The notes beneath the pieces were generated by a model. It did not search any database. It saw nothing but the letters and a program-made list of their open reading frames with translations, and was not told where the DNA came from. A stretch of DNA of 64,000 nucleotides, taken from CAZHON01 sp964534565. GTDB taxonomy: Bacteria; Patescibacteriota; Gracilibacteria; Peribacterales; Peribacteraceae. Shown one piece after another: positions 25,479-34,655 of this stretch; within the stretch, counting starts at the first letter, position 1; the number at the start of each line of letters is the position of its first letter. The stretch is taken from positions 62,001 to 126,000 of the forward strand of contig CAZHON010000002.1 in NCBI GenBank assembly GCA_964534565.1, in the 5' to 3' direction. The position numbers and the translations under genes were made by a program.

Positions 25479-26753
25479 ATGTTACAACTCGATATCCAAG
25501 CAACCCTCGGCAAAATCATCACTCCACAGTGCGGCATTCCCGAACAGGAAATGACGGCGCTGCGCACGCCCCTCAAGCGCCTTGTCGAAGAATTTTTGAG
25601 CGAGCGAGAGAAGGGCAACACACACGAGTGGGCGATGGATCCGTATCGCAAAAAAACGGTAGACCGCTGCCAAGAAGTCGCAAAGAAGATTTTGGCACAG
25701 GGAGTGCAAACGATCGTGTGGATCGGCATCGGCGGCTCGGGCCTGGGACCCAAAGTGATTCAGGAATTGTTCGAAGGACCGCAGACGGTCGAGTTCATTT
25801 TGGTCGACACGATCGACCCGTCGATCCTCGCGATGTATCGCGACATCGTCGATTGGAAAAAGGCCGCCATCGTCGTGGCGAGCAAGTCGGGCAACACGCT
25901 TGAGACGATGAGTGCGTTCTACCTGTACTGGGACATGCTGGAGAAAGCAGTGCGCGGCAAAGCACACGAGCGCGTCGTCGCGATTACAGACCCAAGCTCG
26001 GGACCATTGCACGATTGGTGTGAAAAAGAAGAAGTGGAGATGCTTCCGATTCCCCCGAACACCGGTGGTCGATACTCCGTCTTCTCCCCTGTCGGACTCC
26101 TTGCGCTCGCACTGTTGAAAGCGAACGTCGCAGGCTTCGTGCGCGGTGCAAAAGAAATGGACACGTTGTGTCAGTCGACGGTGCTGGAACAGAACCCCGC
26201 AGCACAGTTGGCAGCCGTACAATTCTTGCTCGAACAGAAGCGTGGCTACAACCTCCGCGTCATCATGCCCTACAGCCAACGTTTGGCTTCCCTTGGCCGT
26301 TGGAACCAACAACTGATTGCCGAGAGTCTTGGAAAAAACGATGTCCATAATCCCATTCCTATGGCGGCGGTCGGAACGCAAGATCAGCACTCTCTCCTGC
26401 AGCAATGGATGGAAGGACCGCGCAACAGTTGGCACCTGTTCTTGTGTGAGGAAATGAAGACGGAGCTTGAGGTTCCACACAACGTCGCAGGACCGCTGTC
26501 GTACATGGCGGGAAAGTCGTTCGGTTCACTCCTCGACGCTTGCTACCAAGGCACAAGCAAAGCACTCACGACTGCAAAGCGCCCTCACGTCACCATCACC
26601 CTCACGCGTCTCGACGAGTTCCACTTGGGACAACTCTTCTTCTGCTTCATGGCCGAAGTGGTACTGTTGGGAAAGCTCTATCGCATCGACCCGTACGGAC
26701 AGCCCGGCGTTGAACTCGGCAAGACCATCACTCGAAAAATTCTCACCGCGTGA
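25479..26753 (+). CDS. pgi: Glucose-6-phosphate isomerase
   Basis: Interconverts glucose-6-phosphate and fructose-6-phosphate. The first SIS domain has IGIGGSGLGPKVIQEL and ASKSGNTLETMSAFYLYW; the second has AESLGKNDVHNPIPMAAVGT and DQHSLLQQWMEGPRN. At 424 residues it belongs to the short bacterial type. The gene starts 6 nt after ruvA and is followed by thioredoxin with its own promoter-like TATACT. The pathway role is central carbon metabolism in what is probably a reduced, fermentative cell. Confidence 0.95.
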   Translation: MLQLDIQATLGKIITPQCGIPEQEMTALRTPLKRLVEEFLSEREKGNTHEWAMDPYRKKTVDRCQEVAKKILAQGVQTIVWIGIGGSGLGPKVIQELFEGPQTVEFILVDTIDPSILAMYRDIVDWKKAAIVVASKSGNTLETMSAFYLYWDMLEKAVRGKAHERVVAITDPSSGPLHDWCEKEEVEMLPIPPNTGGRYSVFSPVGLLALALLKANVAGFVRGAKEMDTLCQSTVLEQNPAAQLAAVQFLLEQKRGYNLRVIMPYSQRLASLGRWNQQLIAESLGKNDVHNPIPMAAVGTQDQHSLLQQWMEGPRNSWHLFLCEEMKTELEVPHNVAGPLSYMAGKSFGSLLDACYQGTSKALTTAKRPHVTITLTRLDEFHLGQLFFCFMAEVVLLGKLYRIDPYGQPGVELGKTITRKILTA

Positions 26754-26801
26754 CGCGCGATTCAAGACGACGTATACTGACTTTCCCTTCCCCCGATTCC
26801 T

Positions 26802-27125
26802 ATGGCGCAAGCAATCACAGACGCAGACTACAAGGCACAGGTTCTTGAATCTCCCCTCCCCGTGCTCATCGACTTTTGGGCTCCATGGTGCGGTCCTTGC
26901 AAGGCCATGCTCCCCATCGTCGACGAATTGGAAAAGGAATACGACGGCAAGTTGAAGGTCGTGAAAATGAACTGCGACGAGAACAGCGAAGTCCCCGGCT
27001 CCTTCAACGTGATGTCCATCCCGACATTCATCATCATGAAGAACGGTTCCCCTGTCGCGTCGCTCATCGGAGCACGCAGCAAGCAGGACATGAAGAACGA
27101 AATCGAGAAAGCCCTCGCAGCATGA
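26802..27125 (+). CDS. trxA: Thioredoxin
   Basis: A 107-residue thioredoxin with the active site WAPWCGPCKAM near residues 27-37 and cis-Pro in VMSIPTFIIMKNG. It has no signal peptide, so it is a cytosolic disulfide reductant. TATACT lies about 20 nt before the ATG, separated by a pyrimidine-rich leader (TTTCCCTTCCCCCG). Its stop codon overlaps the start of the next small membrane protein gene (ATGA), so the two are translationally coupled. Confidence 0.95.
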   Translation: MAQAITDADYKAQVLESPLPVLIDFWAPWCGPCKAMLPIVDELEKEYDGKLKVVKMNCDENSEVPGSFNVMSIPTFIIMKNGSPVASLIGARSKQDMKNEIEKALAA

Positions 27126-27355
27126 GTATTCTCCTTTCCCTCATCGGCCTCGTTGCATCGTTCTACCTGCTCTACAAACGTCAGTACGTGGGGGACATGA
27201 TAGGCGAAGCGGATTGGATGCTGAAAGTCGGAGGTGTCTATAACGTCGTGATCATCACGGCGATCATCCTCTTTTTCTGGAGCATCTCGGAACTCACCGG
27301 CACAACGGACATTCTGTTCCTGCCGCTCATCTGGATGATTCCTGGACAACGATAA
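27122..27355 (+). CDS. Small two-helix membrane protein coupled to thioredoxin
   Basis: A 77-residue protein with two hydrophobic segments (about residues 2-18 and 41-58) and little else. Its ATG overlaps the trxA stop codon (ATGA), so it is almost certainly translated from the trxA message. I recognise no family. Confidence 0.7.
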   Translation: MSILLSLIGLVASFYLLYKRQYVGDMIGEADWMLKVGGVYNVVIITAIILFFWSISELTGTTDILFLPLIWMIPGQR

Positions 27356-27430
27356 GACAAACAAATGCCCTCTCCTTCAAAGAGAAGGAATTTTCCCGTA
27401 CTCGAAAACCACCACTCTCGTCTTTGAGAA

Positions 27431-27506
27431 TGGTGGAGCTGAGGGGACTCGAACCCCTAACCCCCTGCTTGCAAAGCAGGTGCTCTACCAATTGAGCTAC
27501 AGCCCC
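27431..27506 (-). tRNA. tRNA-Ala (anticodon TGC)
   Basis: The reverse strand folds as a cloverleaf: acceptor GGGGCTG/CAGCTCC, anticodon arm CCTGC-TTTGCAA-GCAGG and T arm GGGGTTCGAGTCCCC, with encoded CCA. TGC reads GCN alanine codons. Confidence 0.96.
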
Positions 27507-27546
27507 ACGTGCGCGGGATCATAGAGGAAAAAAATACCGTCGTCAC

Positions 27547-27849
27547 CTAGTCGTTATATTCTCTTTCTCTATCGGTCATAACACGCTTAGGAATGCCAGA
27601 ACGCTCTATTTCATCGTCACTGGGGTTCGGATCGACCACGTATCTCTTTCCCAATTCAGAACGCACCAAAAGGTCCGCCAAGGACACATTCGTCGTCGCG
27701 GTGAGATTCTCCACTTGCAGAGGAGTGCGTGTCATACCAATACCTTCGCATGCTCCATTCATTGTTACCGTAGCACACTCGCTATTCAGCGTTGCCGACC
27801 TTGTTTCTGAAGAAGATGACATACCGACATTCTTCTCGTTTTTATCCAC
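27547..27849 (-). CDS. Small hypothetical protein
   Basis: A 100-residue hydrophilic protein between tRNA-Ala and tRNA-Cys. Its middle (TNVSLADLLVRSELGKRYVV) looks structured; the ends are charged and probably disordered. It has no recognised domain, signal or membrane segment. An overlapping frame on the other strand is about as long, so the call is tentative. Confidence 0.45.
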   Translation of the reverse strand: MDKNEKNVGMSSSSETRSATLNSECATVTMNGACEGIGMTRTPLQVENLTATTNVSLADLLVRSELGKRYVVDPNPSDDEIERSGIPKRVMTDREREYND

Positions 27850-28005
27850 CAGTCAACAAAATAAAACGAATGTTCCGAGGGCCGTTTTACAGGCTCACCC
27901 TTCACAAGATTCAGGATAAACGGTTATTCGACTCGGCTCGTACAAAAGAGGCTGAGGCACCGAAGTGCCGAAACCATGAGCGAGGCCCCGCAGGGCCGAG
28001 TCGAA

Positions 28006-28080
28006 TGGAGGTGCCGGCGAGAATTGCACCCGCGTATGGGGGTTTTGCAGACCCCTGCCTTACTACTTGGCTACGGCACC
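28006..28080 (-). tRNA. tRNA-Cys (anticodon GCA)
   Basis: The reverse strand has acceptor GGTGCCG/CGGCACC, anticodon arm GGGGT-CTGCAAA-ACCCC and an encoded CCA. GCA reads TGC and TGT cysteine codons, which this genome uses heavily in its surface proteins. Confidence 0.94.
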
Positions 28081-28144
28081 ATGGATGTGAATGACGGGCA
28101 GCATAGTAACCTCACTGCACAACAGAAAGCGAGTCAAAGGTTCC

Positions 28145-28708
28145 TTACTTCTTGGAATCAGGATCGGTGAAGGTGACGTGCGTCATGATCGTCATCATCG
28201 CAGCCTCGGTCTCTTTGTTCACCGACAGAGGAAGAACGCCCGTGAACGTGTATCCCTTGTCCTTCACGGAAGAGCTGATTTGATAAAACCGCTGCACCGC
28301 TTGTTCCGCGACAGGCTGTGCGGTGAAAATGTGCAGCATCAAATCCTCACCGTCGATCACCGTCTTTTTTTCATCGACCAATGTGTAGCCGGGAAGAGTT
28401 TTTACTGAGGTGCGGTTCTGAGCATCGAAGGTCACAGGATCCATTGCAACCGTCAGTGATTGACTCGTCACCGTCACGAGTGGGAAGCGACCTGCAATGG
28501 AATCGTTCGCCTGGAATGCGACCACCACTTCGCCCGGAGCTCCTCGCGTCTGCAAATCGGCTGTCGTCACGACGTGCCAATTCTCCGGTAAACACGTGCC
28601 TACTTTGCCATCCCAGTACTGTTGGTCACAGGTGGCCGTGGTGCCAGAAGACCCGCCACAGGCGGCAAGAAGCAAAGAAAGACTGAGGAGGAGAGGGGTG
28701 CGGCGCAT
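28145..28708 (-). CDS. Lipoprotein of unknown function
   Basis: A 187-residue lipoprotein. MRRTPLLLSLSLLLAACGG carries the lipobox LAAC (Cys residue 17). After a short Gly/Ser/Thr linker comes CDQQYWDGKVGTCLPENWHV, with two Cys that may pair. A beta-rich domain follows, reminiscent of PsbP/LpqN-like lipoproteins, but I cannot confirm that family. TACCAT lies exactly 6 nt upstream of this ATG, which supports the start over longer in-frame options. It is divergent from the fibronectin-III protein gene. Confidence 0.75.
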   Translation of the reverse strand: MRRTPLLLSLSLLLAACGGSSGTTATCDQQYWDGKVGTCLPENWHVVTTADLQTRGAPGEVVVAFQANDSIAGRFPLVTVTSQSLTVAMDPVTFDAQNRTSVKTLPGYTLVDEKKTVIDGEDLMLHIFTAQPVAEQAVQRFYQISSSVKDKGYTFTGVLPLSVNKETEAAMMTIMTHVTFTDPDSKK

Positions 28709-28844
28709 GCGCAGATGGTACACGGAACCCGGTCTTGCGCAGAAAGAAGACCGGAAGACATCTGTGGACAGATCATAGAAATGGCGTCCTGTAGCCATCA
28801 TACGATTGAGAGAACCGCTACATTCTGATACAATAAAGAGATTT

Positions 28845-31190
28845 ATGCGCAACCTCTCCCACAAAATCCTCACTTTGGCTCTGGTGCTCGTACCACTCCA
28901 GGCACTCAGTGCCGCAACGATTGATGGCGACGACTCGATTGCAGGATTGCAAGCAGAAGCGCATTTGGCAGGGTTCGCCCCTCAGACCAGCATCCCTGTC
29001 ACCATCACTCCCCCTGCGGGAGATTCGATGACGCAGTACATTCGCACCGACGCACAGGGAAAGGGTGTCTTGGTGATCGACGGAGCAGACACAGAGCGTG
29101 CAGGACGATACCTTTTGCAAGCACAAGGAGGCGGAAACCCCAGCTTCTCTCTGCGCATTTTGCCGGACCGTTTGGATACGGGCACGTCGACCATCGATAC
29201 CTCTGTCCAAACAATCACACCAAATGGAAAAGACGAAGCGATCGTTCTCGTAACGCTCTTCGATCGATTCGGGAACCCGCTCCCCGGTCGCCCGGTGATG
29301 CTGATCCCCAGCCGCACAGACGACATGGTTTTGCCTGACGAACAGGAGACCAACGCACAAGGCGAACAGCGCTTCAGCGTGACGACGAACACCAGCGGAA
29401 TGATCGGACTTCGCGCGATGGATCTTTTGAGCGGCATGGTGCTCGATAGTTCCGTTACCATTAGCGCCGGCAAGGCCGTGGGCAACTCCGACTCCAACCG
29501 CTTCACCGCTGACCTTCTCAGCACATCGGGACTTGTCGATCACTTCGAGATCACTGCCCCTGACACCATGGAGCGTGACAAAGAAGCAACGAAAATTACG
29601 GTGCGCGCAGTCGACCAAGACGGAAACGTGGTCGAGGACTACACAGGCAAGGTGCAGTTCACGTCGACCGATGCACAGGCAACATTGCCGAACTTCGGAT
29701 CGTACACATTCAAGGACTATGACTTGGGAGTGAAGAACTTCCCTCTCGTGCTGAAGTTCCGAACCCCGGGCACACAGAAATTGAATGTGAAGGATTCGCA
29801 GGACCCGAGCATTGCAGGAACGGCAACGATCATGGTGAGCGGAAAGACACAGTCCGTAGACGGCACGATTCAGATTGTTTCTCCTCGGGCTGATCAGACA
29901 ATCGGAGGAACATCGTTGAAGGTAGAAGGAACCGCTCCCCCACTCATCAACTTGGTGGTGCACGGCGGCGCTCAGGACGTGAACGGAGACAGTGACGAGA
30001 ACGGACGCTTCTCCATTCCCATCACGCTCGAAGAGAATGTGACAGAAGCAACGATCAGCATGGAGGATGACCAGGGACGCTACAACTCTCCCTCGATCCA
30101 CATTTTTGTCGACAACTCTCGCCCCGATATCGGCAACGTCACCTTTACGCCGGAACACCCTGAAACGGGAATGCAGACACTGGTGGTGCTGAAGTCCGAA
30201 CCTGGTTTGCGCACAGCGAGCATGAAGTTCGACGAGAACTCCCAGCCGGTGCAGCTTGCCGAAAAGACAACCGACCCCGGAACGTACCAGGCATTCTTTA
30301 CGGCTCCTGCCGCAGGAAGTTACCAACCGACATTCAACACGACCGATAAGTACGGCAACACCGCCGAGCTGATGGTCGCAGTCGATATTGATTTGAAGTC
30401 TCTTCCCGTTGTCCAAGGACTGACGGCAGAGGCGCGCACAGACAGCGTGACTCTTCAGTGGACACAGGTCGAGGTGCCCGTCGACGGCTACCGCATTTAC
30501 GTCGGTGAAAACCGCGACAGCTTCCTCTACACACTCGACACCGGTGTTCCTCAAACGAAGGCAACGGTGAAGGGTTTGCTTGCGGGTCACACCTACGTCT
30601 TTGCCGTCACTGCCCTCAAGTCGGGACAGGAGAGCAAGGAGAAGAGTGTCCCTGCAGAAGTGCAAACAATCGGAATCAATTTGCAGGCTGTTCCACAGGA
30701 AGACGGTTTGCAACTCACGTGGTCTGGAATGCCAAGTAACTTGCCTCTCCAGTCTTACATTTTGGAATTCGGTTCCGCGGAGGGTGCCTACACCGAGAAG
30801 CGTGTGCTCAATGGAGAAGTCGAAACGTATACCCTCCACGACCTCCTCGCAGGTGTGACGTACTTTGTCCGCCTGACACCCATCACCGTGACGGGTCAGA
30901 CACGCACGGACCTTGCGGCAACAACGAGCGGAATTCCTGGAACAACAGGCGGCATCCACTTCTCTGCAAGTGACCCTGTTCCAGGAGACATTTCTTTGGA
31001 CTCCCCCATCATCGGTGCAGGACACGAAGGTGCTCCGTCACAGTTGCCGAATAACGGTTTGCCACTGGGTGCGTGGATCGCGATTACGGGAATGTCTGTC
31101 ATTGGATTCGGACTCTTCCTCCAGCGCCGCCACCGCCTCCAGCAGAGCGCTGCGTTCATGAAGGCCATTCAATCGCACTACAATCGATGA
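28845..31190 (+). CDS. Surface protein with Ig-like and fibronectin type III domains
   Basis: A 781-residue exported protein. The signal peptide is MRNLSHKILTLALVLVPLQALSA. The first 500 residues are beta-rich repeats of the bacterial Ig-like/invasin type (for example VRAVDQDGNVVEDYTGKVQF). Two fibronectin III domains follow, at about residues 520-605 and 610-700 (DSVTLQWTQVEVPVDGYRIY; LQLTWSGMPSNLPLQSYILE). A C-terminal transmembrane helix (LGAWIAITGMSVIGFGLFL, about 740-760) and a basic tail anchor it, leaving the body outside. TACAAT lies 10 nt before the ATG. The stop overlaps the start of the PfkB kinase gene. Confidence 0.85.
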   Translation: MRNLSHKILTLALVLVPLQALSAATIDGDDSIAGLQAEAHLAGFAPQTSIPVTITPPAGDSMTQYIRTDAQGKGVLVIDGADTERAGRYLLQAQGGGNPSFSLRILPDRLDTGTSTIDTSVQTITPNGKDEAIVLVTLFDRFGNPLPGRPVMLIPSRTDDMVLPDEQETNAQGEQRFSVTTNTSGMIGLRAMDLLSGMVLDSSVTISAGKAVGNSDSNRFTADLLSTSGLVDHFEITAPDTMERDKEATKITVRAVDQDGNVVEDYTGKVQFTSTDAQATLPNFGSYTFKDYDLGVKNFPLVLKFRTPGTQKLNVKDSQDPSIAGTATIMVSGKTQSVDGTIQIVSPRADQTIGGTSLKVEGTAPPLINLVVHGGAQDVNGDSDENGRFSIPITLEENVTEATISMEDDQGRYNSPSIHIFVDNSRPDIGNVTFTPEHPETGMQTLVVLKSEPGLRTASMKFDENSQPVQLAEKTTDPGTYQAFFTAPAAGSYQPTFNTTDKYGNTAELMVAVDIDLKSLPVVQGLTAEARTDSVTLQWTQVEVPVDGYRIYVGENRDSFLYTLDTGVPQTKATVKGLLAGHTYVFAVTALKSGQESKEKSVPAEVQTIGINLQAVPQEDGLQLTWSGMPSNLPLQSYILEFGSAEGAYTEKRVLNGEVETYTLHDLLAGVTYFVRLTPITVTGQTRTDLAATTSGIPGTTGGIHFSASDPVPGDISLDSPIIGAGHEGAPSQLPNNGLPLGAWIAITGMSVIGFGLFLQRRHRLQQSAAFMKAIQSHYNR

Positions 31191-32197
31191 GCGCTCCCCT
31201 GCCCTCCCGCCGGACCCTGTCCATCGGAGGTGCAACGTTCGACCTCTTCGTTCGCGCAGACCACTCGATCCTCAAGCATGTCGATGGCAGCGACGCTTTT
31301 GCGTTGCCGCTTGGAACGAAAATCCGCGTGAAGGAGATTGTGAGCTCTTGCGGAGGAGGTGCGTGTAACACGTCGGTGGGACTTGCGCGCTTGGGATGCA
31401 CAGCATCGTTCAACGGAGTGTTCAGCGACGATCAGTGGGGACAGAACCTGATGCAGAACCTCAAGAAAGAAGGAGTCGATACATCCAATACCACGATTGT
31501 CGAAGGTGAGACGTCGAGCTTCTCCATTCTTCTGACCGCACTCGATGGTGAACGTGTGACACTCTACGAACCTGCGACGAATAAACACCTCGACGATGTC
31601 ACGTTTGCGCGCGAGGCGGCGGCCACCATGGACTGGATCGTCCTCAATCACATCAACCGCGAAAGTTGTGAATTGGAGAACGATCTTGCTGACCTTCTCA
31701 CGAAGGAAAATGCGCCGAAACTCACCTGGAACCCAGGTGGATGCCAAATCGAACGTGGGCTTACGGATACACAGAACAAGCAACTACTCGCTCACACGAC
31801 ATTGCTGCTCGTGAATCGAAATGAGGCACTGCGCTTCGCCGGTGTCCAAGACTTGGATGAAGCGCTGCGCATTCTGAAATCCTCCGGACCCGACATTGTG
31901 TGTGTCACAGACGGGAAAAATGGATGCATTGCGATGGACAAAAATCACACGTATCGGTGCCCGGCGATTGACTGCAAAATTTTGGACACAACGGGCGCCG
32001 GAGACGCATTCTGCAGCGGTGCAACATGGGCTCTGGCAAGTGGTCTAACCTTGCCAACAGCGCTGCAAGCGGGTACTATAAATGCAACGAGTGTCGTGTG
32101 CGCAGTTGGCGCACAGCCGGGACTCCTCAATCACACGCAGATGCACTCCAATCTTGCGAAGAATGCGCCCAATGTGATTGTGACGTCCCATTCTTAA
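31187..32197 (+). CDS. PfkB-family (ribokinase-like) sugar or nucleoside kinase
   Basis: A 336-residue kinase of the ribokinase fold. The N-terminal SIGGATFDLFV and SCGGGACNTSVGLARLG form the substrate-binding region. The C-terminal PfkB signature DTTGAGDAFCSGATWAL holds the catalytic Asp and anion hole. It phosphorylates a sugar or nucleoside with ATP; the substrate cannot be named. The start ATG 31187 overlaps the previous stop (ATGA), so translation is coupled to the fibronectin-III gene despite unrelated functions. Confidence 0.92.
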   Translation: MSAPLPSRRTLSIGGATFDLFVRADHSILKHVDGSDAFALPLGTKIRVKEIVSSCGGGACNTSVGLARLGCTASFNGVFSDDQWGQNLMQNLKKEGVDTSNTTIVEGETSSFSILLTALDGERVTLYEPATNKHLDDVTFAREAAATMDWIVLNHINRESCELENDLADLLTKENAPKLTWNPGGCQIERGLTDTQNKQLLAHTTLLLVNRNEALRFAGVQDLDEALRILKSSGPDIVCVTDGKNGCIAMDKNHTYRCPAIDCKILDTTGAGDAFCSGATWALASGLTLPTALQAGTINATSVVCAVGAQPGLLNHTQMHSNLAKNAPNVIVTSHS

Positions 32198-32227
32198 ATC
32201 ACACACTCCCTCATCCTCCCCTCTCTC

Positions 32228-32878
32228 ATGTCGGACGACAGACTCATTCAAATTCAGGAACTCTTGGAATCCGCTCAAAATTCGCTCAAGACAGCGAACA
32301 GTTTGTTGCGTGATTTGACCGGAGTTGCCGATCCATCTCACGAACGTCACGCGATGCGCGCAACGCGCGTTGTCTCGACGGGTCCTGTGAGCGGAAAAGT
32401 GATCGAGGGAATCTTCGACGGACAGAACATGGTCGATGGCGAGGGGCAAACCTACCCGGTCCCTGCAAACTACGCGAGCAAGAGTAAGTTGGTCGAAGGA
32501 GATGGTATGAAACTCACCATTACCGATGAAGGAAAGTTCGTCTACAAGCAAATTGCCCCGATCGATCGTCGCATCGCGAAGGGTCTTTTGATTCAGGAAG
32601 ACGGACAGTACAAAGTCCTCACCGAAGGCAAGGCACTGCGTGTGCTCTTGGCCTCTGTGACGTTCTACCGCGCAGAAGTTGGTGACCAGGTCACAGTGCT
32701 CCTCCCAACCGTGGGAGACGCACAGTGGGCCGCCATTGAAGCTGTGATTCCAAAGCATGTTGCAGAAGCTGCCGCTCGCGACGTCGTGTCACGCGATGCG
32801 ATGAGCGACGACGACGGCGAAATGAGCCCTGTTGTCGAACCAACGGAGAAGAAGACTCGCAAGAAGAAGGAGGATTAA
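32228..32878 (+). CDS. Conserved-looking orphan protein with basic tail
   Basis: A 216-residue cytosolic protein. An N-terminal helix (LIQIQELLESAQNSLKTANSLL) is followed by a beta-rich domain with GQTYPVPANYASKSKLVEGD and KLTITDEGKFVYKQIAPIDR, then a second beta domain and an acidic-then-basic tail (EKKTRKKKED). I believe similar proteins occur in other CPR genomes, but I know no function. The leader before the ATG is a run of CTCCCTCATCCTCCCCTCTC. It starts 31 nt after the PfkB kinase. Confidence 0.65.
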   Translation: MSDDRLIQIQELLESAQNSLKTANSLLRDLTGVADPSHERHAMRATRVVSTGPVSGKVIEGIFDGQNMVDGEGQTYPVPANYASKSKLVEGDGMKLTITDEGKFVYKQIAPIDRRIAKGLLIQEDGQYKVLTEGKALRVLLASVTFYRAEVGDQVTVLLPTVGDAQWAAIEAVIPKHVAEAAARDVVSRDAMSDDDGEMSPVVEPTEKKTRKKKED

Positions 32879-32936
32879 AGAAGGGTCCGAAGAGAATGCA
32901 TCTATTGGAGGATCTGATTCCTCGTTCTCTTTCATC

Positions 32937-32977
32937 ACTAGTACACTCGTATACTCATACACTAGTATACTCGTGAT
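32937..32977 (+). promoter_or_regulatory. Tandem -10-like repeats before the TPR gene
   Basis: Two near-copies of CACTAGTACACTCGTATACT-like sequence lie head to tail and contain two TATACT hexamers. The second TATACT ends exactly 6 nt before the ATG at 32978. Confidence 0.6.
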
Positions 32978-34300
32978 ATGACTCGTTCTTCCTCTGCAAA
33001 ACGCATTCTGATTCCTGTCTTCGCGGCAGCAATCTGCGCAGCAGGGATTTTGCTACTGCTGTGGTGGCAATTGGTGCACACACAGACGGGTATTTTGAAG
33101 AACACTGCAGGGCAAACCGCAAACCAAGATCTCCTCCAGGCCACACTCCCCCTTTCGGTAACGTCGGCTGATGTGAGTGGCGACGCAGCACTGCTGCATA
33201 TTCGTCGCGGAGATATTTATTTGCTGCAGGGAGAATTGAAGGTCGCACAGAATGAGTACCAACTCGCAATCGATGCCGGTGCCGGGCTGCCCGCTCTTCG
33301 CAAACTCGCGCAAGTGCAGCTGCAACGACATGACCTCGATGCGATTCAAAAAACGATCGACGCTCTTCGCCGTGAAGGCGCCCGCAGCGAAGATCTTCTT
33401 CTTCTCCAAAGCATCGTCCTTCTGCAACGAGCAGAATTGCAGCAAGTGCAAACACTCCTCTCCGCCGCAGCAGACAGCCCTCAAAAGCACTACGGCCAGG
33501 CACTCTTGAACATTGTTCAGGGCAACCACGATCAAGCGAAAGAAGAGCTGGCACTCGTACAGAACGGATGGGAACCGGTGCTGCGTTCCTACGCACACAC
33601 GCTGCAGAATGCCTACGACGAGTACGCACTCTTCCCCGACAGTCCGGTCATTCACCGCACGACTCTGCTCGCTCGCGCCCTCGCAGATGTGCAGCAGTGT
33701 GAACTCTCACTCCCCCTTCTTGCCCAAGTGACGGCACAGCAAGATGACTATCGCGATGCATGGATGGTGCAGGGGTTCTGCGAACTCATTACCGAACGCA
33801 ACAAAGAGGCACTCTCCTCCTTGGAACGCGCGTACAGTCTCGATCCTCAAAAGCCCGAGATTCAGTACTTCCTCGCTCGCACCTACAGCGCTCTGCAAGA
33901 CCACAGCAACGCCATCACATTTGCACAGTACGCTCTCCGCAACGGGTTCACGCCGGAGTACGATGTACGTTTGTTGCTTGGAAAAGAGGCCGCTCTCGCC
34001 GGTGACGCAACGACATCCCTCGCACAGTTCGATGCGCTCTCCAAGCTCCCGGACGCAACGGTCGACTCGTACGCAACATACGTAAAGACCGCGATCAGCA
34101 TGGCAAAGACGGATGATGCGTACCTGAAGGCACTGGCAGCTACCCAAAAGTGGCCACAGGACGCGAATGCCTATGACCTGCTCGGAACCGCGGCCCTCGC
34201 CGTAAAGAAGAGCGATGAGGCAAAGGCCGCATTCACGAAGGCATTGGAGATCAACCCCATCCTCCAGCATGCGAAGACGGAGTTGGAGAATTTGAAGTAA
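32978..34300 (+). CDS. Membrane-anchored TPR-repeat protein
   Basis: A 440-residue protein. An N-terminal transmembrane helix (ILIPVFAAAICAAGILLLLWW, residues 9-29) is followed by an extracytoplasmic region of tetratricopeptide-like repeats. Recognisable repeat units include AALLHIRRGDIYLLQGELKVAQ, KEALSSLERAYSLDPQKPEI and NAYDLLGTAALAVKKSDEAK near the C-terminus. TPR arrays mediate protein-protein contacts, here probably at the outer face of the membrane. The message should be leaderless, with TATACT 6 nt before the ATG. Confidence 0.85.
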   Translation: MTRSSSAKRILIPVFAAAICAAGILLLLWWQLVHTQTGILKNTAGQTANQDLLQATLPLSVTSADVSGDAALLHIRRGDIYLLQGELKVAQNEYQLAIDAGAGLPALRKLAQVQLQRHDLDAIQKTIDALRREGARSEDLLLLQSIVLLQRAELQQVQTLLSAAADSPQKHYGQALLNIVQGNHDQAKEELALVQNGWEPVLRSYAHTLQNAYDEYALFPDSPVIHRTTLLARALADVQQCELSLPLLAQVTAQQDDYRDAWMVQGFCELITERNKEALSSLERAYSLDPQKPEIQYFLARTYSALQDHSNAITFAQYALRNGFTPEYDVRLLLGKEAALAGDATTSLAQFDALSKLPDATVDSYATYVKTAISMAKTDDAYLKALAATQKWPQDANAYDLLGTAALAVKKSDEAKAAFTKALEINPILQHAKTELENLK

Positions 34301-34319
34301 TGACAAATAGATATTTATT

Positions 34320-34598
34320 ATGTTTAATATCGACATGGTGTTTTTAAGATCTCAATTGGATGGCTACGCAGAACAAATCCAAGATCCTCAGAAAAAAGTC
34401 GCCTTTCAGCAAGCAATCAGCACTATGACATTTGATACAAACGGGATGTGCTTAGGAGGTGCGTTGGATTTCATGATTGGAACAAATTTGGAGTCTCTTC
34501 GAGATGATTTTCATGCAAGGCATATTCAATTTCTGACACAAGCAGCGTTTGATCAATTCAGTCAAACATCAAACAACGACACGGGGAGTGAGAAGTAA
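34320..34598 (+). CDS. Small orphan protein
   Basis: A 92-residue protein 20 nt after the TPR gene. It has amphipathic helices, one near DPQKKVAFQQAIST and one near RHIQFLTQAAFDQFSQ, and a polar tail. It has no signal or known domain. It lies in the same orientation as the TPR gene and could share its transcript. Composition is more AT-rich than its neighbours. Confidence 0.5.
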   Translation: MFNIDMVFLRSQLDGYAEQIQDPQKKVAFQQAISTMTFDTNGMCLGGALDFMIGTNLESLRDDFHARHIQFLTQAAFDQFSQTSNNDTGSEK

Positions 34599-34655
34599 GA
34601 AATCAATCTTCCACAATGAAAAACATGGTGGAGAAAACTATGATTGATACAAACC

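Noticed and set aside
27593..27919. Plus-strand open frame overlapping the small minus-strand hypothetical gene
   Set aside because: It has no start context and runs into a repeat-like region. The minus-strand frame is slightly more protein-like, though both are weak.
28818..31025. 735-codon open frame opposite the fibronectin-III protein gene
   Set aside because: Same reasoning: Cys/Arg/His-rich shadow, while the plus strand has a signal peptide, domains and an anchor.
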